A DNA stretch of 64,000 bases from Lactifluus volemus (taxonomy: Eukaryota > Basidiomycota > Agaricomycetes > Russulales > Russulaceae), in NCBI GenBank assembly GCA_022376515.1, contig WTXI01000034.1, positions 62,001-126,000 of the forward strand, read 5' to 3'. A program made the position numbers and the translations under genes. The notes under the pieces were generated by a model that worked only from the letters and a program-made list of their open reading frames with translations, was not told where the DNA came from and ran no database searches. Numbering within the stretch: the first letter of the stretch is position 1; the number at the start of each line of letters is the position of its first letter. This document shows positions 12,902-23,138 of this stretch, piece by piece.

Positions 12902-13391
12902 TTGAGGCGGCACACAGGCGCCTCCATTGAAAATCACTTCCGTATCTATCGCGGCCATGTTATACAGGCTGTCAAGCAGGGAGATTGCCGCGACCGGCTG
13001 GATCCGCGCCCACCGTTCCACCTTGTGTTCAACTTATGGTACGATCATTACTCAGCCGTGACAACGTGTAGTATGACGCCGTTGCACTTTGCGTCAAGAG
13101 AGGGACATGTCGAGATTGTGAGGCTGTTACTTGACCAAGGCGATGTGGATCCGAAGCAGCAAAATATCGTCACTCCCTTCAATTGCATCATGATGACATC
13201 ATACAACACCATTTCGAGGTCTTGAAGCTATTATTAGAGCGGGGAGGAAATCTTCATTGGCAAGATGATTGTGGCAAGACGCCATATGCATTTACACGGA
13301 GGTAGTCGGGATATTGCCCAATTATTGTCAGAGTATGGAGCGTACTGCCAGTGTATTGAGGTATGATCGAATATGATTTCACTTTACAGCC
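12902..13391 (+). pseudogene. Ankyrin-repeat remnant, probably from an NLR
   Basis: An ankyrin unit (MTPLHFASREGHVEIVRLLLD, about 13,075-13,140) is followed in shifted frames by HFEVLKLLLERGGNLHWQDD and DCGKTPYAFTRR, then in another frame GSRDIAQLLSEYGAYCQC. Going from one unit to the next needs single-base shifts, and a stop interrupts the run near 13,303, so the array is broken. The tail resembles the tail of the second remnant at 14,640-14,680, including the following gtatgatc. It is best read as the surviving 3' part of a STAND receptor with ankyrin repeats. Confidence 0.6.
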
Positions 13392-14075
13392 ACTCAGATG
13401 CGTATTTTATCTCAGGTGTAATAACTTGAAGGAGTAAGATGACACAGACCATGTGGCAATGAGGAGGGTCACAGCGAGGAAAATAGTCAGAAATGAGTGG
13501 GCGCAAGCACGCTTGTCAGTGGAAGTGTCTATCAACTGTTCTGTGTGTCCTTCGTTTCCCGCGCTCAGGAGAGTTTGACTAATGATGTACACACGCTGGT
13601 GTGTGGAAAGGCACTGCTTTCAGACGGCTGAAACCGATTCGAATCTTGTCTCCTGGTACGAAATTCCTCGTGCCAGTGGAAGGCAAATGCTCCGTGTCCT
13701 CGTTGTCTGCAAGCATCAGGAACCTTGTTTTATGCAAGCCGAGCCCCGGCTAGGCTCGGCTAGCATAAACAAATTTCTTGATGTGCCACACGTCGACTCG
13801 GAGTCCTGCTTGCAACCATACCAGAGTTGTTCGGCCTAGGCCACTGGAAACTGAATCTGAACAAGGGGGTCTAAGCCAGTATGCACAAGTGGGCACACTG
13901 TCAAATGTCGCTCAGGCTCTCACGTCTCAACGACGGTCGAAAAATGTCAAGGTTCGAAGGTAGCAAGTTGAACTGAGTCCACCTTACACACCTCGCAAGC
14001 AAACCACCACCCCAACACCACCGTCATCTGTTAACTCGATGTCTAGCATCCTCTTCTGAGTCTGACTCAACTTTC
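13392..14075. other. Spacer between the two NLR remnants
   Basis: No gene is supported. A hairpin-capable word pair (gccgagcccc / ggctaggctcggc) lies near 13,739-13,762. The frames at 13,582-13,839 lack motifs and cannot be tied to either neighbour. Confidence 0.35.
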
Positions 14076-14076
14076 A

Positions 14077-14690
14077 ATTGCCAAAGCTTTGTCTGAGTAC
14101 GCCAAGGAAACCGGAATCGATCTCACAAAAAACCCTTTTGCCGACCAGCTTCAGAGTTGTGAGTTTGTCGATGCTATTTCTAAGCTACTTCAAGATAGAG
14201 CAAAGGCATTCAGAGTTTGTCCAGATAAACATCGCAAATTGATCAATTGCTTTGATCCCATATTACAGTCCCTTGATGTATTCTCCGACACCGTTGGCGA
14301 GGTACTTATTCTCGTGAGCCCCGCCCCATGGATCCCTCTTTACAATCACACCCAGGTACCGTTTCCACCTGCAAAGGCAATCCTTGTCGGCATCGACATC
14401 CTCGAAGTATGTATTTTCTTACCTGAAATTCGATCATAGTCATATCTAGATCATTCAGGCTGCTTCCGGTGTCAGTCAAAGCTATGATAGCTCTTTGAGC
14501 GTGGAAGAACTCGGGACCTCTGGACATCATCGAATGGTCATCTCGAGGCTGTCAAGTTGTTGCTAGAGTGGGGAGGAGATCCTCATCTGCAAAATGTTGA
14601 AGGCGGAACGTCAGACTCAGGCTGGACAGCGTTAAGCAGCGGCAGTCGGGGTATTACCCAATTGGGCACGGTATGATCACATACAAGTAT
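14077..14690 (+). pseudogene. Truncated STAND NLR: Goodbye-type N-terminus joined to ankyrin end
   Basis: An N-terminal helical domain reads LSEYAKETGIDLTKNPF, then CEFVDAISKLLQDRAKAF, NCFDPILQSLDVFSDTVGE, VPFPPAKAILVGIDILE and QAASGVSQSYDSS. This order is typical of the Goodbye domain that opens many fungal STAND NTPases. Instead of the expected NACHT domain, the sequence passes within about 60 bp to ankyrin text (SSNGHLEAVKLLLEWGGDPHL, about 14,527-14,590) and a terminal GSRGITQLGTV. No Walker A or B lies between. I read it as a deletion product that lost the whole nucleotide-binding module. Some splice sites look usable (AG before QAASG at about 14,458), so a short Goodbye-ANK protein is not excluded. 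Confidence 0.65.
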
Positions 14691-14761
14691 AGGCTGCTCA
14701 AAACTTCTGCTGCCATTCACGTGTCCACCGTGACCTACTAATGCGGGCTCGAGTCATAACT

Positions 14762-14985
14762 TTTTTTAATTTGTTGGGGTGAAGGTCATCTGATACAACT
14801 GCACCGCTGTTTCTATGTCACCGACAAAGTACATTTCACGCGTTTCCACGCTATGCATGGCGCGAGGGTGCACCGAAGAGCGCGCTTGAAAGCGTAAGTA
14901 GAATAGATATCTCGCTTAGAATCGGTTATCAGGATAGCCAATCTTTAAAATGCGGGGTTAACCGTGACTACGTCGGGTTAGGCCG
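14762..14985 (-). repeat. Inverted copy of a dispersed repeat (family R1)
   Basis: The reverse complement contains atgcatagcgtggaaacgcg, ttgtatcagatgaccttcac and ccaacaaatta, all present in the same order at 17,648-17,755 in the plus direction. Similarity continues upstream of these words (ctgataaccgat, ctaagcgaga). About 220 bp match with small indels. No coding capacity is seen, so it is probably a non-autonomous transposon piece. Confidence 0.75.
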
Positions 14986-15049
14986 GAACGATTACATAAT
15001 TTAGAACAACTTCCGCCGTAGCAGTCTCATCTCAGTTCCATCAAGCCTA

Positions 15050-16584
15050 ATGGGTGAAGAGATTCATTCTACTGAGATATCTAAACGACCTCCCAAATCA
15101 TGGGTCCAAACCCTTCATGGAATACTCTGTTTTATCGTTTTCAACTTTGGTACTCTCATGGTCGTTGCTTCTCAAATTCTCATCCTCTTACCCCTTCGCC
15201 TCCTTCCTTTTCAATCCGCCATCTCTCTCTATAATGTTGGAATTCGTCTCAGCAAGGGGTCATTTGGTGCTCTTCTTGGTCAGTCCTCTCGCCTACCCTC
15301 TTCCCCATCCTGCTCATTCCCCATCTCTAGTCCTCATGTGCCAATGGTTTGCACCGTCCACTCTCCTCATAACACTCGAACGCGATGGCCCCGGTGCCTT
15401 TTCACAGGACGAGATTGACAAAATAGCTATACGAGGTAGCGATGGCCGCGTCTTGGGCCTCAATCTTCCCCGCAAGTCTGTCCTTATCGCGAATCACCAA
15501 GTCAGTACCTGAATCAATTCCCCTTGAGTAAGACTCACCTTAGTTACACCTGTTCAGGTCTATGTAGACTGGTGGTATACATGGTGCTTGACATACTTTA
15601 TGGAGACTCATCGAGATGTGTGCATTGTCCTGAAAAAAAGTCTGAAATGGATCCCCGTCGCTGGCTGGGCAAGTCCATCAATCTCATCTCACTTGATCCC
15701 TTTCTTAATCTCTTTGGCTTGGCTTTTTAAGGGCATGCAATTCTTCAAATTTATCTTCTTGGCCCGCTCTTGGGCTTCCGACCGTCTCCATCTTGTAAAG
15801 CAGCTCTCCCTCTTGGGTCGGACAGCCAGAAATATGATACCCCTCTCACTTTCATCATCTGGCCAGAGGGTCACATTTCCAGCCCCAAAAACACGGGCTG
15901 TTAGCAAAAAGTATGCCGACAAACTTGGCATTGTAAGTTCTCCACCTCCCGCTACTGTCCTCCACCCATCGTGATTTCATAGTCCGACATGACTTATACC
16001 CTGCATCCACGATCAACGGGGTTGCATCACAGTTTGCGTGCCCTATCGCCATGTGTACCGGATCTGAAATTGCTTGACATCACTGTGGCGTACCCCGGTT
16101 CGTCGCATTCCATCTCAGTCACTAGTCGGCTGAACTGGCATTTCCAGGAGTTCCGCCCTCGAAATACGCACGATCGTATTACACCCTGCGATCTGTTATC
16201 CTTGATGGCGTACCCCCTCCCGTCATTCATATGCACATCCGCCGATTTGACGTAGCCAAGGAAGTACCCATTGGCAATATATCTCAAGCCCGCGGCAATT
16301 CCGGAGCCCTACCACATGCCACTTCTCATGGGCAAACGGTTCAAGTGCCTGAGGACGAGCGGCAGGTGTTCGATACTTGGTTGCAGGATCGGTGGATCGA
16401 GAAAGACCAATTTATCCAACACTTCTACGACACTGGCTCATTCTCATCTTCTGTCAAAGAGCATCCTGAGATCGACGTGCCGCTTCAGCTGAAGCACAAA
16501 CGAGAAATTCTCGATGCTTTCTGCTTCTTCATTCCACCTATAACCGCATTTTTCTGGGCTCGGATTCTACGCTTGATACAGTGA
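15050..16584 (+). CDS. 1-acyl-glycerophosphate/lysophospholipid acyltransferase (LCLAT1/Cst26 type), with internal frame break
   Basis: Exons 15050-15278, 15331-15500, 15558-15668, 15732-15932, 15983-16097 and 16148-16584 join in frame. An N-terminal hydrophobic helix (LCFIVFNFGTLMVVASQILIL) precedes motif I, here ANHQVYVDWWYTW (NHxxxxD), then FFKFIFLARSWASDR and, near the end, GVPPPVIHMHIRRF. The family moves an acyl chain from acyl-CoA onto lysophosphatidate or lysophosphatidylinositol in the ER membrane. The third intron (15669-15731) has a GC donor (gcaagt). Inside exon 4 the conserved motif DTPLTFIIWPEGHISSP is encoded about 15,838-15,888 but in another frame than its flanks, needing one base added near 15,832 and one removed in the aaaaa run near 15,891. 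Read literally the frame stays open, yet the EGT-type motif is lost. Either an assembly indel pair or a damaged enzyme. Confidence 0.85.
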
Positions 16585-17299
16585 TCGACTACAGTTCACA
16601 CTTGTTATGTTGTTGTCTCTATATCGCAAGATTGGATGGTTTCGTTGTTGGTTGTTTCTGTGTCACATACAACGGTCAGGAGATGTTTGAAATAATTATA
16701 TCTGATAGAAGTAGTAGTGATGCAAGCAAGTGATCTTGATGTTTTGGAGCGCACGCATCCAAGCCGTCTAGGGCTCCCGCTGAGATTTTACCATAAAGAG
16801 AGAAAAGTCGTTCGACACAATTGGCCAAGCAACTCTCTTCAATTTAAGAGAATCGCGTCGAAGGCGTGCCAGTGATGCATCTCCCCCAGTGTCCGGGAGA
16901 CGAGGATAGTTTGAGTTGATTTGAATCAAGGACGAAGCAAAGACGAGAAACATGACGCATGGAGGTGAGAAGTATGGATAGACTGCTTGACGCGCACATG
17001 TGCCTGCTCCCGCTCGAGGAAAGCTCCTATAACCTTTAGTGTCAGAACTACAACCACAAAAATGTTTTAAAAAGGGAATGGATCAGGGACGGCGTTGAGT
17101 CGTTGAGTTGAAGTAAGTTTTTCCTTTTCCCTCCTCTCTAACTGGCCGGCGTTGACAACCCAGGAAACCTCGCGAGGCTCGCGTGCGCGAACACGTGACC
17201 CCCCATTTTAAATCCTCGTCTACTGTACATCTCTTTCTTTTCGCATTTCCTGGTTATAAGTTTCGATTGCGTCATACTTTATAACATCCCACTTGTTGT
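16585..17299. other. 3' flank of the acyltransferase and gene-free DNA
   Basis: No coding motif is seen. The stretch after 17,080 is mixed with pyrimidine tracts. It leads into repeat copy A. Confidence 0.4.
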
Positions 17300-18120
17300 A
17301 TGTGTCTTGGCATGCGAGATTGAAAAAGGTCCGGTATCAGTGATAGACACCGCAATGAGCTTTCTCCGCTTTACAGAGGGTTGGTGGGTTGGAGCTCCAT
17401 AACTTGGTGGAGGGGACGGAACATAACCATGACGGCACTCTCGGCTACCAGAGTTGGTGCTTCCTCCGTGACTCGGTTACCTATAATTTGCGTTGAATTT
17501 GGATTTTTTGGCCGTTAGCCGAAATTGCCATTGGCGCGGTAACAATAAGATTGGCGATGCTGATAACCGATTTTTCGTCGGCCGAACTAAGCGAGAGATT
17601 ATCTATTTCACATTTTTTCCGCCGTCTATAATCATACCCATGGGTGGTGCCCATGCATAGCGTGGAAACGCGTGAAACGCATGTACTTTTGTCGGTGACA
17701 CGGAAGCAGCGATGGCGGTTGTATCAGATGACCTTCACTCCAACAAATTAAGGGTCATCACAATTACATGAGTGTGCCGATCTGCGCGGGTGATTCACTA
17801 CTAGAGAATGGGATACATGAATATAGGGCAGTGCTGCGCCAAATCATGGGGCGGCGAAGGTTGACATTTGTACGATGCACAGCCATGGATTGACCTACAC
17901 TGTCTCCGAGTCGCCCCGCTGAGCAATCGTGCTATGATAACGTCATCTTTTCACACGGTCATCATCTCTTGCCATCGGACGTACGTGATTGTAGTCCACA
18001 AAGTTCCGAAACGTCGTATCGCTGGTTGCTCGACTCGACACGTGTAAGCGAGGTACATGGCCACGATCTCGCTCGATGTTGTTATTCATAACTTGGGGAC
18101 AGAATAAAGAAGATGGCTCC
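17300..18120 (+). repeat. Dispersed repeat family R1, copy A
   Basis: Ordered landmarks: cttggcatgcg (17,308), gacggaacataaccatgacggcac (near 17,415), a tagcgtggaaacgcg block (17,657), cacggtcatcatctc (17,955), gtatcgctggttgctc (18,016) and ctcgctcgatgttgtt (18,068). The same landmarks in the same order occur in copy B. No open frame of a transposase or reverse transcriptase is seen. Confidence 0.75.
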
Positions 18121-19459
18121 GACGCAAGATGGAAACAAATGGAATCGAGCGGAGAGAGTGAGAAATAATATTCAAGTCTACAAACTTCTCAGTTTAGCCT
18201 CGCGTCCTTTCCCAGAGTTTATCCATTTACACCCGAAAAAAAAATCGCGTAATTGAGTTGTTGGAAAGGTTCGGAAAAGAACCGCTGAGGCGTTTGTCGT
18301 AAGGCGATGATCGGCTAGCCTGATATACCATACCGACGTCGCTTTCGCTGGCCATCGGCGCATCACCCCCCATTGGATCTCAAACTGGCGCCCTCTCGCT
18401 TCCGAACCTCTTTCTGTGTTACCTGAAAATCCCCACCTTCAAGTTCCCAACAGCCTAAGTGCACATCATTTAGATTCCCTCCACAAACAAAGCAGTCTAC
18501 TTCCTACTAATTTATAATTTCTACGTGAACTTCACAACACAAAAGACTCTCTGGGCCATGCCTCTCTGCCAGTGCGTCACCTGCTGGGCAGTTTAGTCGC
18601 GATTCTTGTCTTGTCCTGCTGGCGTTGCAGGCATCTACCCTACCACCTTGACACGATCCCGTTTTTTCCAACTCTTCTACATCACTCAAAGCCTCATCAC
18701 TGCGGAACGTTTCTCGACCAGCAATGGTGTCCACGAGGAAAATATAGTAAATAATGAGATATGAGCGAAAACGCGTACGATTTATGCCCATGGCTGTCCG
18801 AATCTCCATCGACACTTCGAGAGTCCGAGACTCGAAAATGGTCCAGCTGTGGCGGGCGCCACCGTCATGATTGCCACCCCAATTCCCGGGGGGTTGCCAC
18901 AAGGTGGTTCCAGATGGATCTGTGGTGGAAATAGAGATTCATGTGACAGTCTCATGGTGTCAAACAAGTTGATGATGAGATTAAGCCAAACCTCAATCTT
19001 GTCCGAACAACACGTGCGTATTGTCTTTCCTGCTGTCTCCACAAACTTGATAAATAAGGTGTTTGCGGCTACCTTGCAACATCTACACCCGGGCCAAGAT
19101 GCAATCACTCACCAGATCCATGTATGATCGGATGAGCATCTGTTATCTGTCCCTGATCGAGACTGTAGCAGAGGTGTGCGACTCTTTCCCTCAACAATGT
19201 TGATAAATGAAAGAATGCGTTGGTCAATAAAACCGTGATGTACAATAAGAGGATGACAAACTTGCAACGCGGCCTTAGCAGAGCCGCTCATGTGTCATGA
19301 CGTAGTTGTTCGGCCGATGGTCACCGACTCGACCTTACGCTCTTACTACTGTATACGCCAGTTCTGATCATACGGTCATACGGTTTGGCCCCACGGGCAA
19401 TAACAACTTTTACTTGCGTCATCCCTACTATGTTGCGTCATAATGCCACTGCCACTTCC
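18121..19459. other. Gene-free DNA between two repeat copies
   Basis: Frames at 18,507-18,902 (-) and 18,782-19,108 (-) are open but show no domain, signal or splice logic. Nothing is called. Confidence 0.4.
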
Positions 19460-20700
19460 TCTAAGTGTCTTGGCATGCGGGACTACGGATTAAAAGCCTC
19501 TTTTTTTTTCCCATTAGGAAATAACGGCGATGGCCGAGTGATAGGTGAGATCGCAATAAGATCATTTCTGAGGCATGATAGCTGATTTGGCAGATATAAT
19601 TAAAACATGATGGTTGTAGTTGTACGTTACCGGCTCGGCACTAACATACTCTTTCTCCGCGCCACATGCACAACTCCAGTACTAGTGGGGCTCCACAACT
19701 CGAGATCGACGACGGAACATAACCGTCACGGCAGAGCCCGACGCAACGCCCATAGCCCTCTGTTATCGACCTACCTCTGATGTTGCGTGTTGCACGCATC
19801 AGATACCTTATTCGCTTTTCTGCGCCTTTCTTCAACTTTTTACAAACGTCAGAAAGCTTTTAAAGTCAAAGCGCTGAAAAGTTGCCTATACAAAATCAAA
19901 AATGTACAGTACTACCAAATATAATGAGTTGGCCTTTTTCGGCCTTTCTTTCCTTGTTTTCGCGCTTTTCAGCGCTTTTTTCCGCGGAAAAAAGCGGAAT
20001 GCTCGGAGGATTCATTCTTGACTTGTGGATTTGGTATGGTGTATATGCGTCGGTCAACACTTGTCCACTTTAGCCGGAATTTCCACTGGAGGTGTGGTGT
20101 AGATATGCTCGGGCATCTGTAGTAAAATTGGCGGTGCGGTTGTGACGCCCTTGAACTCTGAGAGCCGATTCGCAGAGATGTATTTCAATTTTCCGCCGTC
20201 ATTGTCAGTGTATACTACATCACACCCATGATGATTGATTCGCTTCTGCTTTCCAAGACCGCACTTCCTGTGCAATCTCGTGTTATACATAGCGTAGAAA
20301 TGCGTGAAACGCATGTACTTCGTCGGTCATACGGAAAAGGCGATGTCAGATGATCATCACCCCGATGTAACTTACCAGGATGCAGGTGTGCGACTGGTCA
20401 CAAGACAATATGAAAAGAGAGCAGTGTTAAAAAGTTTATACCCAACCACGGGGCGGCGGCGAAGTTGACCATTGGTGCATCGAGCACAGCCGACGACTGC
20501 ACAGCCTTCCCGCTGAGTGGTCGTGTCGTTACGTCAGCACTTGGTTTTCACACGGTCATCATCTCCAGGCGGCAACTTGGTGCACAAGTTCTGAACGCCG
20601 TATCGCTGGTTGCTCAACTCGGCATGTGTAAGCGAGGTACGTAGACACGGTCTCGCTCGATGTTGTTTATTTTAGGGACAGAATTAAGCAAAACGAAGAT
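19460..20700 (+). repeat. Dispersed repeat family R1, copy B with nested insertion
   Basis: It repeats the landmarks of copy A: cttggcatgcg at 19,469, gacggaacataaccgtcacggcag near 19,710, tagcgtagaaatgcgtgaaacgc near 20,290, cacggtcatcatctc near 20,551, gtatcgctggttgctc near 20,600 and ctcgctcgatgttgtt near 20,651. The gap between the second and third landmark is about 350 bp longer than in copy A, showing an insertion that includes the inverted repeat at 19,868-19,978. Its right end reaches the 3' side of the SUMO gene. Confidence 0.75.
19868..19978. repeat. Short inverted repeat (14-bp arms)
   Basis: The arm aaagcgctgaaaag at 19,868-19,881 is the exact reverse complement of cttttcagcgcttt at 19,965-19,978, with 83 bp between. 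The interior is AT-rich and holds another palindromic word (ggcctttttcggcc). It lies inside the extra segment that distinguishes repeat copy B from copy A, so it may be a tiny MITE. No flanking target duplication was identified. Confidence 0.55.
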
Positions 20701-20783
20701 GACTAGATGATCGGGTGATAGGTACAACACGAGATGGAAACGATGGAACACAATGTCGGTGGCATGCTGGTTGAAGCCATAGA

Positions 20784-21371
20784 TCAGATGCAAGTAGATC
20801 GTCGCAAGCTGCCTCCCAGCTAAGCAAGCATGCGCATGAGTGGAGAGTATGAGAGAAAGGACAAGGACATGCCTGCTGCAAAAGCGCGTCAATGACGTCT
20901 CCGTCTTCCATCGACCGCTGAACATCACACACGAACATGCATCAGAACGAGCTAGTCAAGACAACGAAAAGTAGTGACACACCTCTGCTGGAGTCTCGGT
21001 AGGCGACAGACGCTCACCATCATACACGAATCTGAGTGATCCTACACAAGTCAAATTCGATGATCTTTTTGAGAAGCTTGTCAAGCCGTAATTGTAGAAG
21101 AGCGCACCTGGATCCTTGCCGAAGCGTTTCTGAGAGAGTGACGAAAAAAAGTGAGCGTGAGATAATACATAGAGAACGACACAGACCTCCGCGACCTCGA
21201 AAATTTTCTTAAATGGCATGTTTGCTTTGACTTTGACGGTAACCTCTACACGCACACCGAGATCAGCTCTCTATCAGGTCAATGAAGGTAGCAAGGAGGA
21301 CAATACACACGTGTACCGGAATGGCTGATAATGAGATTGAGCTTTGGTTTGGTATCCTCTTGGTCTGACAT
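20784..21371 (-). CDS. Divergent SUMO precursor (Smt3-like)
   Basis: Six small exons give about 91 residues: MSDQEDTKPKLNLIISHSE, VTVKVKANMPFKKIFEVAE, KRFGKDPG, SLRFVYDGERLSPTETPAE, RSMEDGDVIDALLQQ and LGGSLRRSTCI. This is a ubiquitin fold of the SUMO kind: the FVYDGERLSPTETPAE loop, the MEDGD turn and a diglycine ending, followed by an eight-residue tail (SLRRSTCI) that a Ulp-type protease would remove. SUMO is attached to target lysines through Aos1-Uba2 and Ubc9. The last intron (20820-20872) starts with GC instead of GT. Unlike the SUMO at 49.6 kb it has no VKxE-type chain-forming lysine near the start. The start at 21371 is chosen because MSDQE is a normal SUMO opening. Confidence 0.85.
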
Positions 21372-22123
21372 CACTTGGGAATAGCGGATAGAGGGCCACG
21401 CCCAAGTCGCGGGTATCGCGTGCACAGTGGCTGTATGGTTGAATGTCACATGACGCCAAATCTCTATTCCCGTCCATTGGCACCGACTGATACGCATACA
21501 ACTACACAGCCATACTTGCAACGCTCCATTCTGGTGTTTTCTCTTGTCCTTCTTGAGGCCATACAGGTTGCACAAACCACGTTTCTTCTCGGAACAAATG
21601 ACCAATGAGTATCAACGCTGCGCATCAGATAACATCAGCCCGGAACTTGGTCTTGCCTGTGCTACTAGTGACTACTGACTCGAATACGATGGCAGGTTAG
21701 TTGGAGGCGTAGCTCGTACTCCCTTTTGCTATCTCCCGAATGAAGCTGTGCGTTAAAATCCGGGAAGCTCGGTATGACGACACGCTCTACTAGGGAGCTC
21801 TGACTGTACGTTGGGCTATACAACTTCCATCTTGGATGCTGCTATTATGTTTCCTTTCATTTTCCCAGTTTATTCGGTCTCATCCATTCCCCGATCCCCG
21901 GTTTCGTGTTGTAGTTGCGATAAGATGTGTATGTCTGTCTGTCTCGGACAAACCCGCAAAGCAGAGACTTGGTTGGATAACTGGTATATCGGATCCTAGC
22001 ATCGTACCAGTGTCTCCTCGGTCCCATGGCCGATACTTTACCGTTGCCGGATTCTTCGCATTACCCGCCCGAAGCGCGCAACTCTCCTGGATAGTATTTA
22101 TCTCACTCACTTCCTCCCTACTC
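21372..22123. other. Intergenic stretch; possible 5' exons of the next gene
   Basis: Frames between 21,811 and 22,123 are open in two phases and include a hydrophobic run (LSWIVFISLTSSLLMV, about 22,083-22,130) that could be an upstream exon of the gene ending at 23138. No join could be proven. Confidence 0.35.
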
Positions 22124-23138
22124 ATGGTCACCCAGAATGACGATGACTTCCAACTTAGAGCAGGTAAGAGGGTCTTGTAGGTCTCTCATCCCATCTAACG
22201 TTCTGTCGCACGAAGACTCCTGTTCTCCCGGATGATATCCTGGTAGACGGTTTCATCGCTCAAACGTTCAATCCCGGAGACACGAATACCTACTTTACGC
22301 TCCTGCTCAGACCCGGGACACCAAACTTTCTGCATTTTTATGAGATACAATATTGGCTGGGGGCATGGTACATCAGATACAATCCTCATTTTATGCGGCC
22401 ACTCTCGCCGGGGACGCCAATGCAGAACGGTTGGGTTCGTCTCGACTTTCGCGCCAGTACGACCCCCGGCACCGTTTTACCCCAAGTGCGATGGTTTCCA
22501 GAGAACCCGGCCGACTTTCGTCGATTCGTCATCGACGCCGTCCTTCAGTTTCCGATCTTCTTCGTCAATCAGACTGGCGTCGTCGGGTTCCATTTGGAAG
22601 ACATCCTCCAAGGTTCTGAGCAGGACCTCGCGCGAGACCTCCAAAACGGGAACGGCCAGGCACCGCTTGGGGGTAGGACGACGACGCACATCAGAATCAA
22701 CGTTGGTTTTTCATACCCCTCTTTCATGCGGGCTTGTACAACGATTCTCACCCTGCGTTCGTCGATCCTACTCATCACAGTGGCCAGGGTACCCAACTTG
22801 GAGACGTCAGATACCCACTCAAGACGAGACTCACGCACATAATCCGATCACCCTCACCCGCTTTATGAGATACGTTGGCACGTCGGTCAATAATTTCCTC
22901 AGAGTAGGGCTGCTTCTCCCCTCCTCCATACCCTCTATCGTCGTCACTGACTGAGCTCTATACTTTCAGCTTTGCGAAGCGAACAACTATGTGCCAAATA
23001 CCCCTTGGATAATAGGACAACATCATGGTGGCATTACACGACGTCAGGTCAGGGTTATCGGCGCCGTTCACGTATCCGCTGGCTCGTGGCAGCCGATCAT
23101 TCAGCTCACAGAATACGTGATTTGGACTCACACGTAGC
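22124..23138 (+). CDS. Conserved-looking protein of unknown function
   Basis: A multi-exon gene whose exons read clearly: MVTQNDDDFQLRA; TPVLPDDILVDGFIAQTFNPG; FLHFYEIQYWLGAWYIRYNP; VRWFPENPADFRRFVIDAVLQ; GFHLEDILQGSEQDLARDLQN. A GT-AG intron (gttggttttt...catcacag) leads to WPGYPTWRRQIPTQDE, and a further one (gtagggctgc...ctttcag) to LCEANNYVPNTPWIIGQHHGG, ending IQLTEYVIWTHT. Splices agree in phase and remove frame changes, which argues for a living gene. It is rich in aromatic residues and proline, with no signal peptide in the part seen. I do not recognise the family. The junction between the first two exons (about 22,163-22,216) is unresolved and the start may lie upstream. Confidence 0.6.

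Noticed and set aside
22340..22954. A 204-codon frame overlapping the unknown gene
   Set aside because: It runs in another phase through both exons and an intron of the better-supported gene and gives Arg/Ser-rich text without motifs.
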